DNA of 64,000 nt from Euglena gracilis (Eukaryota; Euglenida; Euglenophyceae; Euglenales): assembly GCA_039621445.1 (NCBI GenBank), contig CP154956.1, positions 89,100,482 through 89,164,481 on the forward strand. The letters are read 5' to 3'. The notes under the pieces were generated by a model. That model ran no database searches. It was not told where the DNA came from and saw nothing but the letters and a program-made list of their open reading frames with translations. A program made the translations under genes and the position numbers. Below are positions 47,978 through 59,900 of this stretch, piece after piece (within the stretch, counting starts at the first letter, position 1; each line of letters starts with the position of its first letter).

Positions 47978-50900
47978 CATATATATACACACACACACAC
48001 ACCCAAGGACCATAGCCATAAATACAAACCGAATCAAACCGAACCAAACCATAATCGGATCCTGCGAACTGTGGCGATAAATTCGACCGTCTGTGCCTCC
48101 TCACAATTTTGAGACCACCGCCGAGCTGACCAGAACCTTGGTTGCGGTGTATCCCCATATGTGCTGCACCGAGCGATTCTGGCATTTTGAGGAGAACACT
48201 GAGTGCTTGGCACAGCGTCAAAAGGAGCTCACGGGCGTGCACAGCGCAGCAGTACAGGGGTGCAGTCTGCAGGGTGGCACACACAGAGCATCCAGGTACC
48301 TCCTCCACCACTGCCAACCCATTGCCTGACATAGGGGCCTAGCAAGGAAGAGAACAAATTTTTTTTTGAAATTTTCAGGAGTCATGACTTTTTGAACCAG
48401 CTTGGGTCATGACTTTTTGAACTGACTGTATCATTGGTGTAGAAACAAATTTTTCTCGGGGGGGGGGCGAGACTTCTGAAAAAAATTTTCCAGCCACGGT
48501 AAAAAAAAACTTCTAACTGTCAAACTATTCTCCTCCACTAAAGGACATGGATTGCCACGAGCAACTGCTGGGAGGCAAGCTGGGACGCAACTAGTGGGCC
48601 AGTGCAAAGGTCGAAGAGCGTGCTGTGTTTTTCAAGATGAATTCATCAAGTAAGGTGTCTAGGTCAAGGGAATACAAATCTTCCTTATACACATTGCACA
48701 AAGCAAAATGGTTCAAACGAGCATGGAAAAGAAACGGACCTCAAAAAAAAAATGGGGGGGATTGCATCTTTGAAGGAAATTTTGTCAACCACTTTTCCAT
48801 GCTATCCAAGGCGTGCTTGTCCAACTTGGGAGCGAAGGTAAGTTTTCAAACGCCGCAGGGTGGAGAATGAACGCTCGGCGGTTGCGGAAGAGATCGGAAT
48901 GGTCAGACACAACCTCACCATCGCAACCACCAATGGTAATATGGCGCGGATTGCCAACTCCAGAACATTGGGTCATGTGTGAGAGCACAAAGTGTACAGG
49001 CAAAAAAAAAGTTAAATTGGGTGCTATTTGGAACCTCAGTGACATGGTCAATTTGAAGAGGGGAGAGGGTGAAAATCCGCTGTTTACCTCAAGGCAAAAA
49101 TGGAAGGTGTCACCACAGGAAGTTGGAGTCATAAAAAAGGCTCTGGCTCCAGGGGCACTGCGGAGGAAGTCCACAATGTCTGCAAAGTTTCGAAGCTGCA
49201 TCTTCTTGTCCTTGCAAATATGTTGCCAACAAGGCAATCCTTATGTTTTGCATCCCCACATACATCCAGGTAGTCCAGTTCAGTTTGTTTTGGACCCCCC
49301 TCCCTTGTCCAGGTAAGTTACAGGGGTGCGCAGGAACAGAACCTGTGACCGGACTGGTAGACTTGGACAACAAAATCCTCGAGGAATACACCTTCCTGAC
49401 ACCCCCCTTGGTCTCATTTTGAAGTGAAGCCTTGGGTGAAGCATCTGTTGCTCGAATTCCAAGGAAGTGGGTTGGTCCAAATCGTCCCCATAGAATGCCA
49501 GCAGCTTCGTGAAGTTCTCCTTGTCCATGAACCAAGAAGTTTTCAATGGCCAAAATGTGGTTTGCCGCCATGCTGCTTTTTCCCCACCTCCATTTCCAAA
49601 CATGCATCTGCCAAAAAAAATCTCGCAAGGACAAAAAAATGGATACAACAGAACGTTTATTGCCTTCCCAAATAACCACGCCAAAAAAGCAACCACGCCA
49701 ACAAAACAATCACGCCAAAAAACAACCATTTTTTGAAGTGAAGAAACAAAACAAAAAAGAAACAGCCTGTGTGCAACTTCTGAGTCGACAAACCGTTCCG
49801 ACAAATTCTTCACAATTGACTGAATGTAGGAGACATACTTTGCTTGGAAATGCTCTTTCATAGTAGTCGCCTCACCTTGAACTTTCTTTGTCCTTGGGAG
49901 AACTGGGTCGTCAACTCCACTTTTGCACGACGCAACTTCCACTGCCTCCCAAAATACGTCAAAGCGTTTTGCATCAATCAAATCATGCAATGATGACCTG
50001 ACAACCAAAATGATCTCGCGCGCCTCTGCAAAATGTAGTTGTATCCCTTGCAGTGTTGTGCTAGCTCGGTCAACGGTCTGAAGAATTTGTCCGTTCCAGG
50101 ATGGTTGGGGTGTTTGGTCATGGGAGGGGGTCATGGCCCTCGTGGCCTTCCCTTGGGTTTGAAGACCCCCACATGAAAACCGTGAAAACATTTTCATTTC
50201 GATTGAAGATTCCTGTTCATTGTGTCCCGCATACTGCTTTCTTGCTTCAACGCGTGCTGGATAACCAAATTCAAGGAGTGAGCGTAGCAATGAACAAAAA
50301 GTGCTCGCTTTTCTTCGGCAATCACCAATGCTTGTAAGCCAGAAAACCTTCCGGACATGTTGCTGGCACCATCATAGCCTTGGCCACGGCAATTCTTCAT
50401 GTCCAAATCAAAACGGACAAGGATGTCTTTGAGCACATCAAATAATGCACTTCCACTCAGGTCGTGCATTTGATAGAACCCACACCACAGTTCTTCACAA
50501 TGCAAGTCGTCATCGACAACCCGCAGGCTAAACGACAATTGTTCACGCACTGAGATGTCAGTGGTTTCATCCATGATCACAGCAAAATGCTTCATGCTTC
50601 GTACATGGTCCAACTTGCTTCGCAAAATCTTATCTGCAAACATGTGGACAATTTCATTTTGTATGTATCTGGGGATGTCCATTTCCGGCGGTCCCCTGCC
50701 AACCAAGATGCCAAGGCTGGAAGGTCTTCTCTCCTCAACTCAAGCAGCTGTTCAAAGTTCGACTCCTTTGCATTGTGGTGACGTGGTCCGGCCAATGCAC
50801 CGTTTGCGCTTGACAAAACCAACACTCCACACCTCGGAAACCTCAAATGAAATTGACACTTTGGGATTCCTTCAAAACTTTTGGGGGTGTCCGGGTCACA

Positions 50901-53900
50901 GGTTTAATGAGGGGGTACACAGGACAATCACCCAATGCAGGTTCCTCCGAAAGTCGGCAGGTTTTTGTGCTGATCATGGGGAAAACCAAGGAAAACAATT
51001 CCTCAAAAAAAGTCCGTTGGATGGGATGCCTTGTGCTGCCAGATACCTCAAGGACTGAAAAATGGCTTTCAGGGCGATGCGCGCCTCCCTCATCGCAGCA
51101 ATCTTTCCCTTGCTCATCACCGATCAAAGAACCCCTCCCCCCCCGCGTCCCGAACCACCCCCTATGTTGAACACCATCAAAGTCCATAATAGGTGCAAAT
51201 TTTGTCGCAGAAATGTGTAATTTGGTATTTTCCCTTCCAGTTTCAATCCAAAAAATGGTAGAAATCATCAAAAATATAGTTCCAGCAGTCCAGAGAACTC
51301 ATTTTTTTCTGTGGCAGTCAAAGGGGGGGAATATTATTTGGGGGTTTTCAAAGTTCTGCAGCCGCCAGATAGACCCCACCATGGGCTTGTTGTTGACCTT
51401 CAGGGGCCGCAAATTAGACCCCACCAGGGGCTTTTTTAGTCGTCGGGCATCATATGCGAACGGGGAAAAAAAGACATTCAGAAAAGAGAAAAAAAGAGAG
51501 AAAATGGACACTCAGAAATAACATTTTGCACCATTCTTTGCCTGTTTTGAAAATCAAAACCAGGAACCTTGGGGCAGGTGAAGAGCACAAGAGTTCAGCT
51601 CTACAGAAAACCTGGTCACATAGGGGGGGGGGCATGGTATTCGGGTGGGTTTTGGGTTAGTTTGGGATGAGTTTAAACAATTTTTTTTTCTTCAGGGGCA
51701 CTTAAATAGTGAAAGGGGGGGGGTAGTGCAAGTTCCCACTGATTGCTCAGCCCGACCCCGCAATTTTCCAGTTGGAGCCATGAACCTGAAATTTGAATTG
51801 AACACAGGTGGGTGACCAACTATCAACCCGAAAACTTCACAAAAATAACTTGGACTGTAAACCTAAAAAATTTTCAAAAGAAACCCAGGAGGTGACCAAT
51901 TATGAAGCTGAAAAAATCTCAAAGGAGTATCCCGGGGTCACCAATTTTCGGTGCAAGGTGCTGAAAATTTTGACCCCAAATTTGACCCCCAACAGTGAGC
52001 CCTCAGACGCATTTTGGGGTTTGGCGGCAGGTTTCTTTTTAAGGAACTGCACACCTCCCGGGGGGTGCTATGGGCAGGGGGGTAGGGCAATTTCGACCCT
52101 CATTGTCGTAGCACCTTTTTTTGAATGAAGAACGTCCAAAAAAAAAACGCTCAAAAATCGACGTTTCAGGACGTTATCAAAAATCAATTTTTTTTGCCAA
52201 TGCGCTGAAAATTGACCCTTTTTTCCGAGCAAAAAGTTGCCGTAAATGACCTCGTTTGGGCCGTCCGAGAATGAGGATGGGAATTGCTGGGGGGGGGACC
52301 TAGGTCCCTCCCCCAAGCTGTTCCCCCCCGTACTGTTCCCATTGGGCCGTAAAGGGTCCGGGGACAGGAATTGCTCAGGGGGGGCATGGTATTCAACAAC
52401 GGAGGGGGTGTTTGTTGATTTGTGAACTTTCCTCCACTTTTGTTTTGGTAACTTTTTCTTGTCGTCTGCCACCCGCAGGCTCTGAATGAGACGGTGAAGA
52501 TGATGCTCTGGGACACGGCCGGCCAGGAAGTCTTTGACGCCCTGACCAGCCAATACTACCGCGGGGCTGGAGCCTGTGTCCTGACCAGGGCATTAAGTGA
52601 TGAGTGTTGGTTTTGTGCAGCCCCCCCCCCCCGGTCCACAGAATGCAGAACAGAACCGGCGTTCCCAACCTAAAACATTTAAGCATTTTCGTAATGCCCT
52701 GCTCAATGTGGGAAACTGATAATGGGCTTTTGGGTGGTAGCTGGTCGGCTGTTGGAACTTTTTGACAGACTTTTTGAAATGCTTTCAAAAAATTATTTCA
52801 AAGTTTGGACAGCAATGCGACACACTTTTTGTGAAAAAGAAATTTGACACAGATTTCCAGCTATTACACCTAACGCCCGACTCTTTCGCACTCCACACCG
52901 TATTTATTTGCACTTTTCGTCAATATTTTTGCACTTTATCTCAAAAATGTTTGCACTTGTTAAAATTTTTTTCGCACTTTATCTCAAAAATGTTTGGCAC
53001 TTTATCTCAAAAATATTTGCCTACGTTCCGAAAATTTTTGCACACGGATCGGGTGTTTTGCACAGTCGCCCTTCAGTCCGCATGTACACCTGGCATCCGA
53101 AATGTTTGCCCATGGCTGACAAAAATATTTGCCCAATCCAGTCAAAATTTTCACCCAGCCCCCACAAAAAAATTTGCCCAGAGCTGTCAAAAATTTTTAC
53201 ACCGCGCCGCCAAAAATATTTGCACTTGCTCAAAAAATATTTGCCCTCCGTCATTTTATTTTTGCACAATGAAAAAAGCGTTGCACTGGACAACGGAAAA
53301 AGATCCACACCGTTTGAATGTCTCAAGACACATTTTTTTAAGTCTGCGTGTTAGAGGCGCGGGGACTCAGGACGGGGTATGCATCTTTGACAGCCGATGA
53401 AAAGCACAAATGTTCATCGTGTTCAATCACCATGTTGCACACGTAGAGTTGGTGAACACCCTATTTGGCCATTTTGGCTGCTCGCACAAGGCCTCCCGTT
53501 CTTTGGACAAAATGGATGGACATGGTTCAAAATCTGGTCAGAAATAACCTGAAATAACACAAAAGGCCCAGCATTTCCTAAATTTATCAAAAATATTTGA
53601 CAATGTAACAAACAATCTGCCAAAAAAACTGCCCAAAATGAAGCCTCGATGGATTGAACATGACATCAAAAAATCCACGATTGATCATGAATTGATCATG
53701 AATTGGCCCCAAAAATGCCAAAATGCCCAGAATAATTGCAAAAAAAAAACTGCCAGCAATGGCAAAAATGGCTCAAAAAAAAGGCAGATATTTTGCAAAT
53801 TATCTTCAATTTTTAGGGGCTTTGATGCAAGCTGCCCACATATGCAGTGTTTTTCTTTGCCAAAAAAATCATCACACTACATCACGTCGCCATGTCTCTC

Positions 53901-56900
53901 CTTTCTAACATTGAGCGTAACAAACACTCAATGCGCTTCTTTGAGCAGTGCATTTGTGATGGTCAAGATTTTTCACAACTCCAAAAACAGAAATTGGTAT
54001 TTGGAAATGTCCAAGAACTCCTGTCTTTGACTTTTCTCAATACCACATGTTGGCGTTGGAGTTTTATTGTCCATTAACCAGCTTAAAAAGGCTTGAAACG
54101 AACCAATGTAACTCATTTGTCAAAGGTTGGAATGAACTGGGACAAATTCTGAGGTCAATCGGCTTTTGCAGCAATTCATTTCCGCATTCTGAACCATTTT
54201 GGTTGGTTTTGGGGGGCTCCGACAAAATCAGAATTCAAGACGCAGTACTTTGGACGGAGTCTGCATTTTAAGATGCAGACCTCATGCCCGAAGTCTGGCG
54301 TCTTAGAAGAAGACTCTGTCCTGAGTCTCCAATCGACCGATAATCAAAAGGGGGGATGGTAGTGGAATGTTGGCTGTGGACTTTTTGGCGGTTGCCAGTG
54401 ATTAGTATTTTGGTGCACGGTTGCCAGTACCCCCCCTCCCCAACTGAAGGGGCTGGTTGGACGCTGTCTATTTGTACAAGAGGGACTGGGGTTATGTCAT
54501 GGACCCGTGTCTGGGACGCCAGGTTCATAACAGAGCATGTGTTCTTTTCTCCCTTTTCTGATATTTCTAATTGAAAAAAACAGTTGAATTATTCTTAACC
54601 TAAAATTTTTTTTGCACCATTTAGGGGGATTGAGGGTTCCCCCCCCCCACCCTTCGCTGAGTTCTCTGGTCCTGGCATTCTCCACCACGGATCGAGACTC
54701 TTTCCAGTCTGTCAAGGTTTGTTGTACCCCCCCCCCCTTGTCGTTGATTGACACACCCCTCTTGCCAACGGCATTTTTCTGGAACTCACATTTTTCTTTG
54801 CGTACCACAGTTTCTAGGGAAATTCAGCCAAGACACCTCAAAATTGTGTCCGATCTTCCCAGCCATGCCTTCAAATGTTTTCCGCAAATAAATTGGTGAT
54901 TTGGTGCTACATGAGAGGTCCAATGGTACAATTGCCACCCCACTCCTTGTGGTCAAGCCCATCACGGTTGCACGGTGAAATTCGTTCCCCTCGTGTTCTC
55001 GAAATCTTTCCACGGCTTTTTTGTAGTTCTTAAAACCGTTTTCCACAAAGGCCAACCGCGCTCCTGAAACCTTTGAGGATGTGGCTAGCATTGAGATTTT
55101 TCCAAAAAAAATGGAGACGGCAACAACATGGGTGTAAATTTTTCTTCACGCAAGTCACGGGGGATTATGCATGAAAATCTCAATGCTAGACGTTGGAAGT
55201 GGAATATTCAAGTGCACAGCTTCTTCACAACTTGAGCAAAACACACAATCCTTCAATGAATCATGTCGAACCCACGGAAATTCCTCTGCCCAAGATGATA
55301 AAAACTTGCGCCCACCTGCGGCTGGTGTTGCAACAACATTGGTGCCAATTGGATCTTCAAGTTCTTTGCCATTTGGGGCCACAGTAGGGGCCAAGGAACA
55401 TTTTGGTGCCAAAAACTTTTTCATCCTCTGAAGGGAAAAAAGGAATTAAAAATTCTCGGGGGGGGCGAGTCTCGGGGGGGGGGGGCGAGAAAATTTCTCG
55501 GGGGGGCGAAAAATTTTCGGGGGGGGGGGCGGTCGGCCCCCCGCCCCCCCGTCATAAATTGTCCATGTTTCGGGCTTGGCAGGGAGTGCAGGGAAATCAA
55601 AATACTATTGGGGGGTTGGTACACCCTCCCCCCCCCCCTCTCCGAGGGGCTCGCCACGCCATTTCCCCCCCTCCCCCCCCCCCAGCCGGACCCCCTCGCC
55701 ACGCCACCCGTTATATTTTTAATTTTGCAACCATGGTACATCCCTCCCCCCCTCCCTCCGAGACCCCCTCGCCACGCCATTTACCCCCCCCCTATTCGGA
55801 CCCCCTCGCCACGGCGTACCAACCCCCCGTTAGATAGGGCATTGTAAAGGCTTCAATATAGGTCTCCAGACATTTCCTTTTATTTTGCTTCATTTTCGCG
55901 ATATTTGGAAACATCGATTTCTTGACGTTTTCTTTAATTTTGCTTCATTGTCAACATGTTTTGAAAAAGTCGATTTTTTTAACAAAAAAATGGCCCCAGA
56001 AAACACCCCAAAATGGACGTTTTGGGCCACAAAAGCACGCCGGAACACGGGCCAGGCATGTCGGCAGCAAAATGGCGAACGGGGGACGACAGAGGGGCAC
56101 ATTCCTCCAGGGGCACATTTTGTCTGACTGACATTTCTGGAAAAATGTGCGTTTTCTTGAGGTATTTTCGAAAAATCGATTTTTTGACTGAAAATCTCAT
56201 CCTGGTGAAATGGCAGCGTCGAAACTGGGGGGGGGGTTGGCAAATCCTACCCAGTTTGGACCCCTCCGCGGGTGAATAACTCGGGCCTGGCGGGGATTTG
56301 GGGGTCAAACGGAGGTGATTCGGAAACTCGGGATCCCGTCGCTTGCAACTGAAAAACAAAATTCCGGGAACTGGGCCGGGGTCATGGTGATAATCCGCGG
56401 TTTTCATTACCAACCCAGGGGTTGGGGTGGTTCTAACCAAACCATTGCTTAACGCCTGTCCCCCCTGGGGGGGGGTGACTGACTGGTTTTTTCAGAGTGA
56501 CTGACTGGTTTTATGGCCAAGGCCCCCCAGGGGGGGGGGTAGGCCCGAAAATGGAAAAGTGGCTGGCCTGGCGCCGAAGGCGCTGGAAGGCGCTGGACCT
56601 GAAATATATCCTTTGGGACCCTCCATCACCCTGCAAACACCAGGCCCTGGCCCTGCACTTGTCCACCCCCCAAGTAATATTCCCCCCGAGAGTATTATTT
56701 GTTCCGCCAAAGTTCAAGCCCAGGGGGTCAGGCTTCTTTTTAAGTCAGGAGACCCCCCCCCCCCCGGGGGGGGGGGGGTTGGGGGGGTGGGTGGGTCTGG
56801 GCCCCGGACCCCCCCCCCCCAGGGGGGGTCCCGCGCCGGAGGCGCTGGGTATACCTTTTCGGCGCGAAGCGCCGAAAATTTTTGAAAATTGCCTTTAACG

Positions 56901-59900
56901 GGCCCGATTTTGGGGGGGTCCCCGCCCCCCCCCCCCCCCCCCCCCCCGGGGGGGGGCCCCGCGCCACCCTGGGTAGGTGGGGGGGACCCCCCCCTTTCCC
57001 CCCGGGGGTCTTAAAAAGAAGCCTGCAGGGGGTATATTATTTGGTGGGGGGAATATTATTTGACAAAGTTTCGGAATTTTGGGTGTAAAAGCAGCTCCCA
57101 ATTATATGCCCCCCCCAGGGGGGCAATAGTTGGGGGAGAGGGGTCCAAAATTTTTTGCACCATTGATGGAATAGGGTTGAGGGTTTAGGAGTTAGGTGTT
57201 AGGTAGGTGTACAAGTTAGGCCTGAAGTTAGGCCGAATTTAACCCGAACCCTACTCCATCAACAACGCAAAAAAAAACTCCCAACTGTATGCCCCCCCCC
57301 CCCAGAGGGGTCATGTAGTTGGGAGCTGCCGTAAAATTTTATATGGGAGTGTTTGCCCCATGGCCCCCCGTGTCCCCCCCCCTCATCCCCCCCGCGTCCC
57401 GCATTTTGGCCGGGCACATTTTTTTCGTCAATCAAGGAAAAATACATGCAAATTTGAGTGACGTACCCCCCCCCAAAACCAAACCAAAATGTCATCTGGG
57501 GCACTGTTTAGACAAAAATTTGCAAAAAATTGCCAAAGGTTTTTCTCTGCAGAGTGCTGGAAGGAAAATTTATATTTTGGGGGGCATAGCTGTGTTTTGT
57601 TTGTAATCAACCCTTGGGCTTCCCAGAAACCAGTGACACTTGTTTCTGGTGACCTCAGTGTAATCTCTCTTTTCCTTAGCCCATCTGTGTAAATAACATC
57701 GCAAAACTCACACCCATATTGCAAAATGACCAAATTTGTGAAAGTTTTTAAAGTCCCCTGAAGCAGAGGTGGACTAATTCCCAAAACCGCAATTTCCGCA
57801 ATTTTTCTGCAAATTTCCCGCAATTTCTCCGATGTCAATCTGCCCTGAACTGAGCTGAACGAACCATTTTCAGCCCAGTGCTTTTTGCCAAGGCCCCAAA
57901 GTTTATTGTGGAGGCCCATTGTTGCTGGCACAGTCTGTTTTTTTATGGAACATGCTGTTGACACAGCGTGCCAGTTGACCCCCCCGTGTCAACGACATTT
58001 TTCTGAAACATTGTTGCGTTAACAACAAGGGGGGGTACCTCTGTGTGATGGCATTGGAGTTATTTATGTGTGTTTTTTTTTTTACCAGGGTTGGCAGGAG
58101 AAAGTGGAGAACGTGTGCGGCAAGGGTAATATCGTGATGGCCCTCATTCAGACGAAGATCGACCTCATTGACCAAGCCGTGGTCCAAAAGTATGGCAATT
58201 CTGCTGGATCATTGTTGGTTTGAATGTCAATAAAAAGGGAATGTAATGGAATCACTGATTTCAACGACAGATCAAAAGTTGCTCTTCTTTGAGTTATGTT
58301 TTGAAAGTTCGGTGAAAACAAGGCCCACTGTCTGAAATCTTTGTCCACAATTTTATTGTCTTTTTTCCTGATATAAAAAAATATTGATGAATTTTGAAAA
58401 TTGTTGATGCCAAGGGCTGGTCCTCTCCCTGTGCTCCCCTACGATTTCACTCATTATCCGGAAAATCCGGAAAATGTTGATGTTTCATGAAGATTTGTGT
58501 GCATTCTGGAGACATGGCACGAACCTGGGATCCCTGCCCCACCCTCTCCAGGTCTCATTCTGAACTCTTTGCTTATCCCTAACCCCTGACCTCATCCCCA
58601 AGGGACACTGGCATGTAACAAACAAAAATAAGTATGATTTTTTCCTGTTTGTTTTGTTTGTTACACATTTTGTGATTTCATCTCCACTAGCCAAGAGGCA
58701 GAAGCGCTCGCGAAGACCCTTGGCGTCAAGTTCTTCCGAACCTCTTGCAAAGAAAACTTCAACATTGACCCTGGTGTGCTATCAAACGTGCTCACCCATC
58801 ATATCTTGCTGGATCCAAATGGATTCAATATCCGGACTTTGTGAGTCCCAGTTTTGTTTCCTGCCTGGATTTCCCCCCCCTGTCCACACACGATTGGCAC
58901 CTCCCCCATGTTATCGGCACATTTCTGGGGACACAACCTGGGGTTTTCCATTGAACGTCACAAAGACACCATGTTGTTGGCCCGTGTCAATTGCATTTGC
59001 CTGGAACAAGGAGGGAGGGGGCGGCAAGGTTCGAGTCAAAGCAGTGTGTTTTTTTGCATGGCTTTGGCTTGATTGGCTACCCAGGACAGAAAAATCAAAA
59101 ACACTAACGCATTCCAACAGTCCGTTTTCCTGTGTATTTAAACGGGGCATATACAAGTTGCATAATTTTCAATTTTGCATATTTACCTCTTCCAAGTTTT
59201 TGAAAATGTCTTCCAGATAAATGGAAGTTGCATGGAAGGCGACGCATGCCCCAAAAACAGAAACGAAATTTTGCTCAAAATCTTCAGAGTTTTCTTCCAC
59301 TTGCCGTCAAAAGGTCTCATTTCTTGTTTTCTCAGTTTTGGTTTTTTGAGGTCATTTTGACTGATTTGGGGATGACAAAGCTGCATTTCAAAAGTGGTTG
59401 AAAATTTGCATTGTTATTTTTCGATATCTTTTGACCCTTTGTTGTGTTTTGGACATGTGGGATGGAAAACACCTCTTTTTAAGCGCTGGTTTTTTTTGTG
59501 TTTTTGGGATTTGATTGTATATGTTGCAATTTTGGCACACCGGGCAAAACGGGATGGGAGCAAGCATTTCTGACGTTGGCCATAACATTGGTGGTCAATT
59601 CCCCTTGGACCCCGGAGTGCCCCAGATAGTTAGTGATTTTCTGGGTTTTGGAAGAAAAAGGGACCCACTTTCATTTTCACCCAAACTTTTCTGCAGCTGT
59701 GGAAATTCTCCCCAAGCAAAGGCCTGCACCTAACGCAGTGTCTTGAGCACTGGTGGTTTGTTTCCTGCAGGAGAACAATGCCTTCAGGTCATGGAATCAG
59801 GGGTTTTCTTAAGCCGGAAAAAAAGAACCCCGGGGGGGTACAGCCAGCCAGCAGCTTTCAGCCAACAGCTTTTTTCGGCCAGCAGGGCCTTTGCCAGGGC

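Larger units (their letters stand above)
36782..52478 (+). other. Intron 3 of the Rab23-like gene (15.7 kb)
   Basis: GTGTGCC donor to CCACCCGCAG acceptor. It holds the satellite, telomere-like, palindrome-cluster and inverted-unit repeats listed separately, plus the core of the antisense hAT pseudogene. No cellular coding exon was recognised inside it. Confidence 0.8.
48802..55424 (-). pseudogene. Degraded hAT-superfamily transposase (TTF/DUF4371 type), whole span
   Basis: Successive minus-strand blocks match, in order, a TTF-type zinc finger, the [20 protein letters not shown] linker, [10 protein letters not shown], the DETTDIS and [14 protein letters not shown] core, the PVLPRTKK region, and the hAT dimerisation signature [19 protein letters not shown]. 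These are cut-and-paste DNA transposases with an RNase H-like fold. The blocks are in different frames, there is a 2-base slip near 50,665, and the region that normally carries CPTRW (about 100 residues) is missing, so it is not functional. Rab23-like exons 4 and 5 lie on the opposite strand between the amino-terminal block and the core. I could not identify terminal inverted repeats or a target-site duplication. Confidence 0.85.
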
